A DNA stretch of 64,000 bases, from NCBI GenBank assembly GCA_017165825.1, contig CM029384.1, positions 23,571,033 to 23,635,032 on the forward strand, written 5' to 3'. Position 1 is the stretch's first letter. Every line of letters starts with the position of its first letter. A program made the position numbers and the translations under genes. The DNA is from Hepsetus odoe (lineage: Eukaryota; Chordata; Actinopteri; Characiformes; Hepsetidae). Of the stretch, positions 11,795 to 24,597 are shown one piece after another. The notes under the pieces were generated by a model that saw only the letters and a program-made list of their open reading frames with translations, was not told the origin of the DNA and made no database searches.

Positions 11795-11985
11795 CACTCA
11801 CTCATTTTCTGAGCCGCTTTTCCTGATTAGCGTCAGTGAAAGGTGGGGACACACCCTGGACAGGTTGCCAGTCCAGACACACACACACTATCGTCTCCAG
11901 TCCACCTGACGTGTCTTTGGAGAATCCGGAGCTCCTGGAGGAAACATTCACAGACACGGGGAGAACGCAAAAGTTTTCGGTGATG
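11795..11985 (-). repeat. Dispersed repeat, family C
   Basis: 'ttttctgagccgcttttcct' start, 'caccctggacaggttgccag' middle, then 'gagctcctggaggaaac' and 'cagacacggggagaacgc'. Confidence 0.75.
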
Positions 11986-12147
11986 CCGCAGAAGAATCAT
12001 TTTTCCCGAAAAAAGAACCGTGAGATGTAGAGCATGTTTAAAGAAGCCCTGCATCATGTAAATGTACCTGAAGATCTCTTAAATTGCTACATTTTCTTTA
12101 TAGCATGTGAAGGATTTCCACCTTCTGATCTAAATGACCCTCTTACT

Positions 12148-12480
12148 CATTTTCTGAGCCACTTGTCCTAATTAGGGTAATGGAGCCTTTCCCAGATCTC
12201 ACAGGGCAAAAGGTAGGGACACGCCCTGGACAAGTCGCCAGTCCATCAAAGGGCAAACACACACTCACACTCACACTCACACCTAGGAGGACAATTTAGC
12301 ATCTCCAGTCCTGACCTCCATGTTTTTGAACGCTGGGAGGAAACCGAAGCTCCTGGAGGAAAGACGTACAGACATCATGTCCACTCCACAGTAAGCACCC
12401 AGACCGTCCTGCCAGGGAATCAAACCCAGGACCTTCTCGCTGTGAGGCGACAGCCACCACACCACCGTGCCGCCCACACT
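12148..12480 (-). repeat. Dispersed repeat, family C, long copy
   Basis: The longest family C copy. It runs from 'ttttctgagccacttgtcct' to 'gggaatcaaacccaggacct', 'tctcgctgtgaggcgacag' and 'caccaccgtgccgccc'. A box B-like motif in reverse near the end suggests a tRNA-related origin. Confidence 0.78.
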
Positions 12481-13841
12481 CGCATCAAATTCACTTAAAA
12501 TCAGGCCTCATTCCACAACACTCCACTCAAGTGTGGCCCCGGCTTTCTCCACCTCTCCTTCATCCATCTCTGAAAACACATTACGTTTCTAAAGCAGGGC
12601 TGACATTTGAGCGATGCCGAAATGCAGCCAGAGTCACTCCGAGTGAGAATGGAGCTTAAAACAAAACGCTGACTTCAGTCGGTAAAGGAAACTTCAAGAG
12701 CGACTGTGCTCTCGGCCTACACTCTTTTGTAGTGCACAACAAGCTTAAGCACGCGAAACCAAAGCATATGCGAGCAGACAAGACGTTTCCCCTTCAGAGG
12801 AATCGGGGAGGGGGAAGGGGGGATGACGAAGAAATGCATGGCTTACAGCGACTTTACGGAAACCGACACGCGGAAGGGAAAAGTCAAAACAGCCCCCGCG
12901 GTGCCGCTGCCTGCTCTCCGGGTTTGTTATGGCCGCGGCGTGGGGCGATGGGTTCCAGCAGTAAATGCTGGTCATGTGATTCTTTCTGCGCAACATGAAA
13001 CGGAGCCGAAGTCCTCGGGGCAGTGTGCTCATGCTGCATGTATGAGATACCGTCGTACATGCGATGATATCATAAACCTTCAGGAGGAATAAGAAATAGG
13101 TGATGTTCATGCAAAATGGGTTTTTTATGGGCTCTTCTTTTTCTTGCAGAAAACTTCAAACAGATGGCGAAGACCTCCCGACTCTCAAGATACCTTCAAA
13201 AATACATGCAACATATTTGCTTCAGCCTTACACAGTGATAATCCACTGCTCTACACACACACATAGTATTTCTCCGGCATAATCCAGTCTTATCCATCCG
13301 TAAAATTGTGTCTTACATAAAGAAACCGGCGCAGAAAAGCTCGGTCACCCCAAAACATCCGACGCAGTTGCGGGCTTATGGAAGCGCGCCGCTTAAATAA
13401 CGCTTTAATTATTCTATTTAAAACCACCGACTTTGTGCAGAGGACACTTTTTAGGATCTTCGCCGCTTGTGCATCTGTCTGTCAGTGAGGGAAGCAATTA
13501 ATTCGGCTGTAAGAAAGCAGGGTGAGAAGCCAAAATGACTCGGCCCGGTCCGGCAGGGAGAGCGTTTTTAAAGCTGAGATTGGGGCGTGTGCTCCAGATC
13601 TCCAGATCTTCAGATCTCCACCCAGCTGAGCCATGCTGAAGTGCAGTTTGGAATCTGGGTGAGTAAAAGGTCAGCAGTGAGGATGAGCATGCGTGTTTCA
13701 CGGTTCATTTTAATCAACTTCTGCACTTTTCATGACCACTTTCACCTGCTGGGGAAAAAAAAAATCCTTTTTTTAGTTCACTAGATACATCTAGTGCCTG
13801 ATTTGCTGAGTTGAATCAAAAAATGTGGGATGTCTGGAGCG
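12481..13841. other. Gene-free spacer
   Basis: Slightly GC-richer at 12,780-13,030. Reading frames on both strands there overlap one another and match no family. I see no gene. Confidence 0.45.
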
Positions 13842-14075
13842 GACATGTCCCCGTGTCTGTGTATGTCTCCTCCGGGAGCTCCGGTTTCCTCCCACCATCC
13901 AAAGACCTGCACGTCGGGTGGACAGGGGATGCTAAATTGTCCCAAAGGTGTGTGTGTGTGTGTCTATGATTGTCCATCAAGGATGTTTCCCCGCCTTTCA
14001 CCCTGTGAGAGCAGGGATAGGTTTCCAGCGTAGTCCGCAGCCCTAGTCAGAACAAGCAGCTAAGAAAATGAGTAA
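13842..14075 (+). repeat. Dispersed repeat, family C
   Basis: Contains 'catgtccccgtgtctgtg', 'ggagctccggtttcctccca', 'tgctaaattgtcccaaaggt' and 'cccgcctttcaccctgtgag', the family C body read in forward orientation, with a short TG tract near 13,947. Confidence 0.7.
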
Positions 14076-14111
14076 ATTTGCCCCAAAACATGTCATTTAG
14101 AGCTAAATCTC

Positions 14112-14330
14112 CATCATTTACATTTACAGCATTTAGCAAACGCTCTTATCCAGAGCGACTTACAGGTCCTAATTACAGGGACAGTCCCCCCTGGAGACAC
14201 TCAGGGTTAAGGGTCTTGCTCAAAGACCTAATGGTGGTAGTGCTAAAGGTGGGATTCGAACCAGGAACCTCTGAATCCATAGGTCCGGAGGCAAGTACCC
14301 TACCACCAGACCACCACCACCCATCACCAC
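14112..14330 (-). repeat. SINE-like repeat, family B
   Basis: The clearest family B copy. 'catttagcaaacgctcttat' and 'ccagagcgacttacaggtcc' are followed by 'gggattcgaaccaggaacct' (box B in reverse) and 'taccaccagaccaccacc'. Confidence 0.8.
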
Positions 14331-15037
14331 TCTAGTGCTGCATGATCCCTCAGCAGCTGTACATAGACCCTCATGAGGACGTCCATCCAGCATTGAAATA
14401 AGTGTTACTCAGCCGAGGAAGAAGGCTGCAGCATCACACACACACACACACACCGCCTGTCTGTGTGTGCAGAAGTGTTATGAGTAATTAAGCCTTGGCT
14501 AGAAGTGGTTTGGTCCACCAGGGCACAGTAACTCTACACTTTCTGCTATTGACTGCCGCTGTGGCTGCCAAAAGGTTAGACACATTACACAAGGCAAAAG
14601 AGCAATAATAACACGCGCGAAAAATGAATTAATTCGCCCTCCTCTGGTGCTCGGGCTTCCATCGTAGAACTGACCACTGGAGAAAAAAGAAGAAGACAGC
14701 TGAAACTCCATCCTCAGATCAGCTCGTTTTGGTCAAGAGGGCCTTCAAAGGCAGACCCGCACTGAGTTCTACATCGACGAGGTTGCATGCAGCCCCCTTC
14801 ACAAAGACGTACAGGCGAGAGCTTAAACTTGCAAGGACATAAGTGAAGTAAATAGAGACAATCAGGATCTCATCTTGGGGGCCTATTTAGTGCTAACGCT
14901 CCATCTGTCTCTTCCACACAGCAGTCTCTTCTTAGAGTGAGAGACTGAAGCACTGAGCATAAGAACTTACAGAACATCTTGAGCTCATTTCTTCTCTTTA
15001 GCGACCAGAATTTCTCGCATTTCATGGTTGAGGAACA
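14331..15037. other. Gene-free spacer
   Basis: A short CA tract lies near 14,440. No gene is seen. Confidence 0.5.
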
Positions 15038-15217
15038 GTTCTCCAGATCTTCCTGAAGGACAGTGTTGTTGTCTCTCATTTTCAGTCCAGTCTCTGTACC
15101 TGAGCAGTTCTCCAGATCTTCCTGAAGGACAGTGTTGTTGTCTCTCATTTTCAGTCCAGTCTCTGTACCTGAGCAGTTCTCCAGATCTTCCTAAAGGACA
15201 GTTTGTTGTCTCTCATT
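15038..15217 (+). repeat. Triple tandem repeat, 69-bp unit
   Basis: Three direct copies beginning 'gttctccagatcttcct'. The first two are essentially identical and the third is truncated and altered after 'ggacagt'. Because 69 is divisible by three, a frame stays open across the copies and reads as a repeated peptide. There is no gene context. Confidence 0.9.
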
Positions 15218-16368
15218 CACATCTAACTTAAGACATGAAGCAGTGAAGAAACAGGTGCAGATGATTCCAGATGATCAGGTGATTCCTTTACTGTTGATGC
15301 TGATACTGAGTGCTAGGGACCCCTTTATCTATGACCTTGTATCGTTAGGCAGCACTTTATGATACGTATTTTAATATATCACATTTTATCCAGTCAATGT
15401 GCTGAAGATAAGAAAACCAGAGGATTCACCAACAAATTATAAAGAAACGAGAGGTCCCTCATGACCAAGAGTACATGTCTGGGGAGTTCAAACCATAGCA
15501 TTGTGTTCAGACTCTGAACTGCATGACAATTAAATCCAAACCAAATCGTCGAACTGGGCCAAGTCTGAGTGCGAGAAAATGGTCTTAACCAGCCCAAAAG
15601 TATTGAAAAAACCTGCTAAAATAGTGAAGTAAAAATTTGGCTTGATTTCGAAGCCATTTTTACAACTGATGGGTGTGCGAAGCAAAATCCAACCCCATGG
15701 TGAGCAAGCCAGAGCCAAGAAGATACTCCCCAAAGCTGGAAATATAAGCTCTAGGAGGATCCAAGACTCAAAAGAGGGACCTGTTCTTCTCTAGAGGACA
15801 CAAAGCATGCTAGAAGTAAACCACAATAAGAAAATGATCAACGTTTCAAACCCACAGTGGTCTGTTCTGCATAATGGCTTTACCAGTCTTTAGCAGGCAT
15901 CAGACTTCAGTTTGCTCCCACCTTCATAATCCACACCCACATGTAGACCAACAGCTCTCTCCAGATGTTCTGAAAATCTGTCAATCTGGCATCACGAATC
16001 ATCTGGTCTTACATTAGATCATGTTTTAGTAGACGTCTCTTAAAGCAGACACGGTTACTGAGAGGAGATCTGGCCTCTGCAGCAGCAACACTGGATGAAA
16101 TTCAGAGAGCCATATTAGGGTTTCTGGAAAATAGCTTCTCGTTTACACTCAACAAATATGTGCTTAACCCAGGTCCAACCACTGACGTGCTGAACAAAGG
16201 CGCACACGCCAAGGTCCACAAGCGATGCCTGAAGACTCCCTGCAGACGTTGCAGGCATGATATGATTTACAACGTTCATATTTAACAAGGGACAGTAATT
16301 ACAGGGTGGAGAGTGACAGAGACAATGGGAGGAGGAGTGTGAAGCATCGCTCTAATGCACTCTTTTAT
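15218..16368. other. Gene-free spacer
   Basis: No recognised feature. Confidence 0.5.
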
Positions 16369-16407
16369 TCTCTCTCTCTCTCTCTCTCTCTCGCGCTCTC
16401 TCTCTCC
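16369..16407 (+). repeat. (TC)n microsatellite
   Basis: TC dinucleotide tract with a CGCG interruption. The next 330 bp stay pyrimidine-rich. Confidence 0.93.
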
Positions 16408-16740
16408 CGCCTCCTTGTAGTTTCCTCTCTCTTCCTCTCATCTCTCCCATCTCTCTGATCTCTCTCACTCCCCCTGCCTTCATCTACTTCTGTCTCTGTC
16501 TTTGTCTCACACACTTTCCTCTCTTCTTCTGCAATACTTTTATATGTATACTATTGCTTCTTTTCCTTTTGTCTCTCCATCTCCCACCTCTATTTCTTCC
16601 CAGTTCTCTCTTTCATTGCTCTTCCTCACACTCTTTTTCTCGTGCTTAGTTCTCTTTCACCCCTTACCTAACTCCTTCCCTCTAACTCTCTTTCTCCCGC
16701 TCATCTTTCTTGAACTCTCCCTCGCCCCTTTCTGTTTTTA

Positions 16741-16759
16741 CTCCCTCTCTCTCTCTCTC

Positions 16760-16790
<31 letters not shown>

Positions 16791-16800
16791 TTCTCTCTGT
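16741..16800 (+). repeat. (CT)n microsatellite
   Basis: CT tract inside a 400-bp pyrimidine-rich strand. The long forward frame through it (16,502-16,918) is low complexity and is not a gene. Confidence 0.95.
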
Positions 16801-17481
16801 CCAGAGGGCTTCTGAAGGGCATTCAGATGCTTGCTCCGTGCAGCAGAGCGAGTTAGGGGGGTGGATCTGCAAGAAAAATACAGAAACAGCAGGACAGGGC
16901 AGACGAACAAAAGAATAAAAAGAGCCGCAACACTAAAGTTAACGAGAGAAAGAACAGAACAAGAGAGGGAAAGAGGTGCGGCGGCCGGACCGCACTGAGA
17001 ACTGTAGAATTCTCATCAAGTCGTCCACGGCAACCGCAGCACATCCCTCCAAATGAAGAACGAACAGTAAAGTGCAGAGGAGCTGAGCAGAGAGTTCAAC
17101 TCAGTGATCACCTCCCACCTTGGCCGTGGAGTTTCTGTGGTTTGGAAGCCCCTTAGAAACGGTTTCCCAAATGTTATTCTGCTCACTGGGAGTTCTGGAG
17201 CTACAAAGTTTGAACACCAATCAAATGTTTCGTTGAGTCATGCATTTTACCACTTATTTCCGACGGCAACGAACACTAATTCTGCATTAAAAATTTAAAA
17301 AGAAGTGAATCTGTGTGTTTGTGTGTGTGTGTGTGTGTTATTGTACTGTTACTGAATGTGTACTTCTGGTTGTCACATGACCATTTTCCCTCTTTAGTTC
17401 TCTCATAGAAGAAAAAAAAAGAATGAAAGAAAAAATAGAAACATTTTTTTTCTTTTTAAAGAAAAAATTGAATTAAAGCAT
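16801..17481. other. Gene-free spacer
   Basis: Holds a short TG tract near 17,320 and A-rich DNA near 17,410-17,470. No gene is seen. Confidence 0.5.
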
Positions 17482-17640
17482 CTGTGCCTTTAAGAACGAA
17501 GTATGTAAATGAGCTCTCTCAGGATTGGCTGCTCTTTGTTATGTTCAAAGAGCAATCTGGGCTGAAATACTCCTTATAACTTCAGCAAAGATGGGTGGGG
17601 CTTAACTGCTAAAGGCAGCTCCATTAGTCTTATTCAGCAG
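17482..17640 (+). repeat. Dispersed repeat, family D
   Basis: Phrases 'gtgcctttaagaacgaag', 'gtaaatgagctctctcagga', 'ttggctgctctttgttatgt', 'actccttataacttcag' and 'gggtggggcttaactgct' recur in the same order at 27,100 and 57,225. The family is unknown to me. Confidence 0.65.
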
Positions 17641-18203
17641 CTGACCATCATCAAAAGGACACAGTGGCTCCAGGACATTGGACATTTGGACGTTGGACCT
17701 TAAAATCAAGTTCATTGTGTTTGGGAGCAAAAGGTCAAGTTGAAGGACAGTCCATAGCAACGTTGTCTTTTTTCTCTTTGGCAGAGGATTCCTCTGGTGT
17801 GTTTCTGATCATTATTGCATGAGCTGTTTTCTTCTGCAGGTCTGCATCCAAAATCCCATCAAGAAACATATACTCAGGTGCACCGCTGCAAGAAAAACTC
17901 CAGACATCTCCAAGACGTCTCCTCGTCTTTGCTTTACAGGACCCTTGGTGCAGTGTAGTAAATAAGTAAGTAAATTTTATTTATACAGCTCTTTTATAAG
18001 CCGAAGCTACACACAGCTTCACAATAAACATTAAATAGAGCGTAAAAAGACAGAAGATGTGCAGAAATGATGAAGCGTCGTAAAAATAAACCCAACGAAA
18101 TGTGGGAAATACAGTACACAGGGCTATTACTCCTAAAGACTGAGGAATAAAAATGAGCTTTAAGTTGGCCGTTAAAAGAGGCAGAGCACTCAGACTGATA
18201 ACA

Positions 18204-18418
18204 AGTGAAAGTGAAAGTGACGATTCTCGTCGTTGTGAAACACAGCACAGCGCACAGCGAGACGCAACGAAATGACACCTCCGCATTTCACCCACACACA
18301 CCGTGCAGCAGGGGGCAGCTTTTGAAAGCAATGCAGTGACAGAGATGGTACCTTTCTCAAGGGTACCTCAGGGCAACATATTGGTCTGGGATTCAAACCC
18401 ATGACCTTCTGCACCTCA
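18204..18418 (-). repeat. SINE family A
   Basis: Reverse copy: 'gaaagtgacgattctcgtcg' tail, 'accgtgcagcagggggcagc', then 'gggattcaaacccatgacct'. Confidence 0.8.
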
Positions 18419-18499
18419 AGAAGAATTACCAGGTCACGAGAAGATTCATTAGCCTCACCTTGACTTCAGTGTCACTGAGGAGATACAGGAACTGGACTA

Positions 18500-18611
18500 G
18501 GCGCAGTAATTTAGGGACTAGGTTCCAGGATCAGAAGGTTGTGAGTTCGAATCCCAGACCAGTAGGTCGCCCTGAGGTTCCCTTGAGCAAGGTACCGTCC
18601 CCTTCACTGCA
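18500..18611 (+). repeat. SINE family A, 5' part
   Basis: Forward head with box B-like 'gagttcgaatccc' and the 'gccctgaggttcccttgagc' body, cut off where the next copy begins. Confidence 0.75.
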
Positions 18612-18612
18612 C

Positions 18613-18820
18613 TGTAATTGTGAAACACAGCACAGCACTCAATGACAAAGAACGAAATTCATCCTGTGCCTTTAACCCACGTGCTCCGGCAGCCATATCC
18701 AGCCCCCGGGTAGCAGTGTTGGGGAGGGTACCTAGCTCAAGGCAACCTCAGTGCAACCAACTGGTTCGGGATTCAAACCCACGACCGTGCGATCCTGGTG
18801 ATTCGTCCCTGAACACTAAT
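18613..18820 (-). repeat. SINE family A
   Basis: Reverse copy facing the preceding one: 'gggattcaaacccacgaccg' and 'tcctggtgattcgtccctga'. The pair forms an imperfect inverted arrangement. Confidence 0.72.
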
Positions 18821-20975
18821 CACTGTGGGGTGGAGATGCCTAATGGTCCCACTTGGCGAGACTGTGTATCTGCCCTATGTTGAACTGGAGACCTGTCCAG
18901 GGTCTCCGACTTTAATCCATGATGGAGGATGTAGAAAAAGAAACTGTCCAAAAATCCTCGCTCCTTAAAGAGGCCAAATACATCGTACTGCTGCGAGAAT
19001 CTGGCAACCGAAGGCCAGAAAGGGCGACCCATGGGGTGCTGCATTCAGCTTTAATGGCGTCTACCTGCCGATTGGCTGTGCTGCAGGCCAACCTTGAAAA
19101 GATCTGCCTCTGTTTTAATCACAGCCATCTCTGTCGGCTTTTCCACAGAGCGCCTATCGATTGAGTGATGTCAGTGTGATAGACAAGAAAAAAAGCCCAC
19201 AATGGCAACCAAAGACGTCGTCCACGGGAAGCTCACCTTCCTCTCAGTCTGTGCAGCAGGGCTGGGGGGTAGGAGTGTCTTTTGGGGGAGTGAGAGAGCG
19301 TTATGTGAATGTCACTTTCAGTCTCATTACAGGCCTTCCCCACAGGAAATGCATGATGGCACCGGCTAATAAACAATCAATGGCTGCCAATTAAAAAACG
19401 GTGAAGAGTAATTGACGGTGTGATCGTAGGCGATGAAGTTATTAAAGGCGCTCTCCATAACACCTTAATCGGGTGAAATATAACCATCATTAAACGATGG
19501 AAATGAATTGTTATGCACCCTCCTTACGTCCCGAGCAAAGTAAACAGGATGGGATCACAATTCATCCGCCGTTACATCAGTTTGCGTTAACGCTAATTGC
19601 ACCCCTGTTGAGTTTCCACTGTCTATCAGGTAATGTAATGAGCCTGTTAAACCATCTGAATCCAGGACCCAAAAAAAGGAAAGCGGAAGACAAATATAGG
19701 TGACAATATAGGACGCAGGGGGGCGTCTTCTTCTTTCCGGAGAAGGCCGCGACCTGAGACGCGGACATGTGCGCAGAGACGGAGAGGCCACACCAATCAT
19801 GAATTTAAATTTCAGGTACCAGCAGGACATTTTTCTTACCAAGCATTTAATTACGGAGGTGTTCGAGGTCACTGCAGGGAGGGAAAGGGTTTTTTTTTTT
19901 TTTAAAAAAGCAAGAAATGAAAGAGCTCTACTGCCCTCGGCTGGCTGCTGGGGTTTTACACACACAGCATTTTTAATGGAAAGTAATGAGACACTTTATA
20001 TGACTATAAGATATGCAGATTGGAATTTAGTCGGAAATATGCTGCAGGGATTACAGATCCCATTCTGCGTCGAAGTACACACGCGATGAATTCATGTTCA
20101 CAATTCGAGGTCGCTTTAAAAAGGGAGGGACGTCTTAAAGGGGAACTTCTGGGGTTCAGACAGAGCAAAGGGTTTGAAAAGCTCTGAGTGGGAACTGATC
20201 GCCATGGAACCAGACGTCTGAAGCTCCATCGCAGTCGTTGTTTTAGCAGAGATTAGAGAAGCTTTGGGTCTCAGACTAATCCAGTTCATTATGTTTGGTG
20301 GCTGAAATGAAGCTGAATCACTATTTTTACCAACATCTTTCTCCCAGAAGGCAGATGTGGGTTTACTGGTAGGCTTGGGGAGAAAATAAAAGGGAACGGG
20401 ACTGATTTTTTAAAATGAAATGTAATGAAATCAGGCAAGGACAATAAAAGTCAGCCTGAATTAAGGAGAAATTTGTCAAATTTAATTGCACTTTAAACGA
20501 CACACATTACTCTGCCATTTGTCTGAATGAAAACCGATGCAGGAAAAGGCAGCACATTTTAATGTGCATTTTAAATGTTTGTTTAGTTTCAAAGCAGCAC
20601 TTTAAATCACCTTTTGTGCGTAAATGTATTAGAAATATCCCATCTGTACAAAAGCACAGCTCCATAATCAATCATTGAAACTCTTAATGAAACGCTGATG
20701 TATTTCCGCCATCTAGCGGACAGAGGAGGAAGTGCAGGAGTCTCCAAACCCAACTGACCAAGTGCTCGAAAAGAAAAGCAAGTTGAGCTGTTTTAAAGCT
20801 CAGGTTTAATGCAGGTTAGATCTGATCTTCCAGGGAACATCTGAGATGCTCGCAGCACAACTGAACTTTTCTTTTTCTAGTTATAATAATAATTATTATT
20901 ATTATAATAATAACAAGTAATATTTCCATTCATCCCCCAGTTAATCTCCCTTTAGTCTCCCAACCCAGACTAAGA

Positions 20976-20976
<1 letters not shown>
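18821..20976. other. Gene-free spacer with an enhancer-like stretch
   Basis: About 19,385-19,660 is free of known repeats, AT-rich and dense in TAAT/ATTA cores ('gagtaattgacggtgtgat', 'ataaccatcattaaacgatg'). This is the look of conserved non-coding DNA near developmental genes, but conservation cannot be tested here. An (ATT)n run lies near 20,885-20,913. Confidence 0.35.

Positions 20977-21008
<32 letters not shown>
20977..21008 (+). repeat. (CA)n microsatellite
   Basis: Uninterrupted CA dinucleotides, 130 bp from a TG tract on the same strand, so the two tracts are inverted relative to each other. Confidence 0.97.
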
Positions 21009-21009
<1 letters not shown>

Positions 21010-21102
21010 CACCCCTGTAAAGTCCCCCCTTCCCGAATTAATAAGGCTGATGTGTGTGCTCTGTGTGCAAGAGGCAAACTGGCTGAATGGGAGTACAGTC
21101 AT

Positions 21103-21104
<2 letters not shown>

Positions 21105-21164
<60 letters not shown>
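21105..21164 (+). repeat. (TG)n microsatellite
   Basis: About 30 uninterrupted TG units, followed by a CpG-rich stretch ('aactcgcgcggggaaaacgc') near 21,235. Confidence 0.98.
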
Positions 21165-21165
<1 letters not shown>

Positions 21166-21600
21166 TGGGACAGGGGCTCTTCCTCTCTTCCACTCCATTG
21201 TGTGTAAAGTGGAAGCGCGCGCTCTTTAATTAACTCGCGCGGGGAAAACGCGGCGCGCGCCTTTACACGCGCATCACTCAGGCGTCGCTTCGGTGCGCCT
21301 GGATGAAAGAGCCCATCGTCCCGGCTCCCCGGGGGTCCCACACTGAGCGGGGGGTCTTCCTAACACCACCATCATTAAGGTGCACCTGACGCTGCTGGGA
21401 TCATCATTTATATCAGTATCAATCAGAAACTCTTCTGTTCTCAAGCTGATCATCTCACAGCACTGTTCTCCAGCCCTGGTCCTGCAGACCATCATCCCAA
21501 CCCCCTTGATCCAGCTGATCATCTGCCCAACCTCGCGTTTAAGAGCAGAGGCGGCACTAAAATGTGCAGAAATGAAGGAAGGAATGTAAATGTAATGACT

Positions 21601-21745
21601 CGGGGCAGCGGCGGTCCAGTGAGGAAGGACTAGACCCCAGGATCGGGAGGCTGCGGGTTCAAATCCAAGACAACTAGCTTGCCCAAGACCCTTGAGCAAG
21701 GTACCGTCTCCATCACTGCTGCCCAGGTGCTGGATATGGCTTCCC
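21601..21745 (+). repeat. SINE family A, diverged
   Basis: Head 'cggggcagcggcggtccagt', box B-like 'gggttcaaatcc', body 'cccttgagcaaggtaccgtc'. Confidence 0.7.
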
Positions 21746-23136
21746 AGCTGCACGGAGTGAGGCCTGGCAACTGGAGGTTTCAGCGGGACGAGGGCAAACA
21801 ACATAGAGTGCATCTAACCCCACGGGACACCGCAGTCCCACACTCTTGGAGTGTGTGTTCACTACCAGTGTGTACGGATGAGTATCTGTCCTTTGGTCTC
21901 TAGTCCAGCCTTGAACTTCATGCAGGTTCTCTTGGACTGGTGTGGGTGGACTGGACTTAAATACTGCTTTATAAATAATCACCCACGTCATCATCTGTGT
22001 CTGGCTGGACTATAAAAAGGAGGACAAACACCCACTTGGACATTACAGACATGTAAGAATGCAGCAGGGAAAATAAAATTTCTATTTCCGAGACACAAAA
22101 TCAAAAATATTCAGTCCAGCTAAAGGTGGCGAGTTCATGTGCTGTGTTGATGGTGGAAAATAATCACGTGCAAATATTTCAACAACAGTAAAAGGACTTT
22201 TTGTTCCTTTTGAGGAGGAAAATAAGTAAAGTGCGAACAAACCGAAATAAAAATCTGGGTATTTTTTGGTCCGGTTTTGATTAAAACGATGAACCGGAGG
22301 CCATGCCTGTATAAAATATGCCATTACTTTTGCACAGGCCTTAATGAAGGGTTTTGGTAGGCGGTATGTTTCCCCAAATTAACAGCCTTCGATGCAGAGG
22401 ATGTTTTCTATCATTTGCATATGGCTGTTTAAATGGAGCGCCGATGACCCAGCAGCTGCCCCGTTATCAGATAACTGGTCATGATAGATTTGGTATAAAA
22501 GCATGAGGCCCGTCCCGCAAGAAGCCACCGCTGCAGCAACGGAAATGAAGCCAATTCTGTAATTCGTTCCTGACACGCAGCCTGGAAAAGAGCCCCGAGG
22601 CCGTCCCAACCACAGCGACGGGGTGGAGGGTTGGGTGGTGGCCATGCCCATGTGTATCAGTCCCAGCTTGTGCATTGTCCCGGATGAGATCAGCGTCCCA
22701 GTCCTGAGATTTGTGTGGAAATGTCTTAACCGATACCCGAGCGCTCTGAAGTGACTTATCGACTCGGTCCAGCCTGCAGTCTGTCGGACTATGGCTCCCG
22801 CCCAAGTGACCGTCTGCCTCGGTGTGCTTCAACACCAGCACCGCGGGGGGGTGTTTGGATTGACCTTTGATGTGCTCCTGACACCTTCGCTGCCAGCCCC
22901 CCCGTCTGCAGGCCACAGCAGATGGGGAGTGTGGGCCGCTCTGCTCATTCTCTATGCGGCAGGGCTGCAGGCTGTTGCGCCAGCAGTAGGCTAGCGAGAA
23001 TTAAATATGCATGGGGGAGAAATGAATGGACAGCGAGCGTGGCCATTTATTCAGCTCGGGCAAGGCTCATTAACCCGATGACGGGGTAGCAGGTCACGCT
23101 GATTTCCTTACTTAAATCTAATATTTACTGCCTGTC

Positions 23137-23138
<2 letters not shown>
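21746..23138. other. Gene-free spacer with an enhancer-like stretch
   Basis: 22,950-23,105 is repeat-free and contains 'gagaattaaatatgcatggg' and 'gctcattaacccgatgacgg', which include Oct/homeobox-like cores. No coding exon was found. Confidence 0.35.

Positions 23139-23170
<32 letters not shown>
23139..23170 (+). repeat. (AC)n microsatellite
   Basis: Uninterrupted AC dinucleotide tract. Confidence 0.97.
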
Positions 23171-23172
<2 letters not shown>

Positions 23173-23744
23173 ACTCGTATTCCTAGCGAGGCGGGTTATA
23201 AATGGGCGACCCTGGCCAACTCAAACCAAACTTCGAATTTGGCCCTTTTTTTTTTTTTAAGAGATTGTTTGGAAAAAATATTTTCAGTTTAAATTGTCAA
23301 AATGTGTGAATGTGTGAAGACAAGTGGTTCCAACCAAGTGCTAAATACAAATGCTCTTGCCAGGAGGGAGCAAAAGAAAAAGGAACTAAAGGCTTAAAAA
23401 CTAGTAGTGGGACATGAAAAATTATTCAGCTTGTTTGTTTTTGCCCCTCCAGAATAGGCAAATTGACCAGAAATAAGCGCCGGTGTCCCACTAGGGCTAC
23501 TGGGTCTGAGAGGAGAGCAGTGGAGCTGACTTTCTTGTTCTTGTTCTCTTCGTCACGGCTGGTGCTGAAGTCAAACTCTTCTCTGACACGGGACGGCATA
23601 TGGGAGACGTGCAGGGCCACCGACTGGGCGACGGGTGCCAGGGGACAGCAGCCGACGGGGCTGAAGCTGGCCCTCTATTCATCCCTCACTGAAGAGACAC
23701 CAGCGTCTCCGGGGCCCCTCAGTGCCTCAGTGATGCCCCCCCAC

Positions 23745-23746
<2 letters not shown>

Positions 23747-23791
<45 letters not shown>
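23747..23791 (+). repeat. (CA)n microsatellite
   Basis: Long uninterrupted CA tract preceded by a C-rich run. Confidence 0.97.
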
Positions 23792-23792
<1 letters not shown>

Positions 23793-24559
23793 AAAAGGAG
23801 GCAGAGCTCCCAACACTCTGCTCTCTGCACGTCCGAACAGAAAGAAAATGATGAGTTTGAATGGTTCGAGTAAGATTTAAAATTTCAAATGAGTGAGAAA
23901 GTGAAATAATCCTGGAAATCTGTCTTTCTGTTTGCTATCTATCTATCTTTTTAATCACTGTCAGAACAAAACCTTGTATCTCCAAAAAGTAACTTTAAAG
24001 AAATGCAAAGCCATTTAAAGGCCATTTCTCTCGTCCAGTCGTCATGGATTTTGACAGAAGCTGTTTTTTTCTAAAGGCACGGCAGTCTTCTATATGTTTT
24101 CTGTACCGAGAACCATGTCCTGTGCATAAATTGTGTCTTTTGTGGAAGTGTTGAATGTTTTATATATTTCCAATCTGTTGGAAAAAAACTCAGCAAATGA
24201 TGAGCACCTGATTGAACTTAAAGAAGCTTCAGCAAAGCAGGATTTGAACAGGAAGTACTAATAATAGGGGGATATACATGAGCTGAAAAAAAAAAGTCCC
24301 TGCTTCCTGGAGAAATGAACATTTTTCAGATATTTGTGTTTTTTAACATCCGTGTGTATCTGATTAAGAGAACGCTTACTGCTAAATAAGAAGCTTTTAA
24401 ATCTGTCGCTCGTTTGCCTCAAGTTGACACTCGATGTATATAAATCTACACAACAGATTTTAAAAGCTTTTATACACGTACCACTCCAACTGTGCCCTTA
24501 ATTACAAACACTCTTCAAATCAGTGTCACTTTTCCACAGCCGCGCTGCTGCCTCTGACC
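23792..24559. other. Gene-free spacer
   Basis: AT-rich with no recognised element or gene. Confidence 0.5.
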
Positions 24560-24597
24560 CGACGTCCCCGCAGACGTCCCCGCAGACGTCCCCGCCT
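24560..24597 (+). repeat. Short tandem repeat, 12-bp unit
   Basis: Three copies of 'gacgtccccgca' (the last one cut), each with a GACGTC palindrome. Confidence 0.8.

Noticed and set aside
16502..16918. 138-codon Ser/Leu-rich forward frame
   Set aside because: Runs through a pyrimidine-rich (CT)n region; low complexity only.
21274..21813. 179-codon minus-strand frame
   Set aside because: Crosses a diverged SINE family A copy and unrelated flanks; no family resemblance.
22479..22916. 145-codon minus-strand frame with His/Gly-rich text
   Set aside because: No domain, and competing frames overlap on both strands; composition explains the openness.
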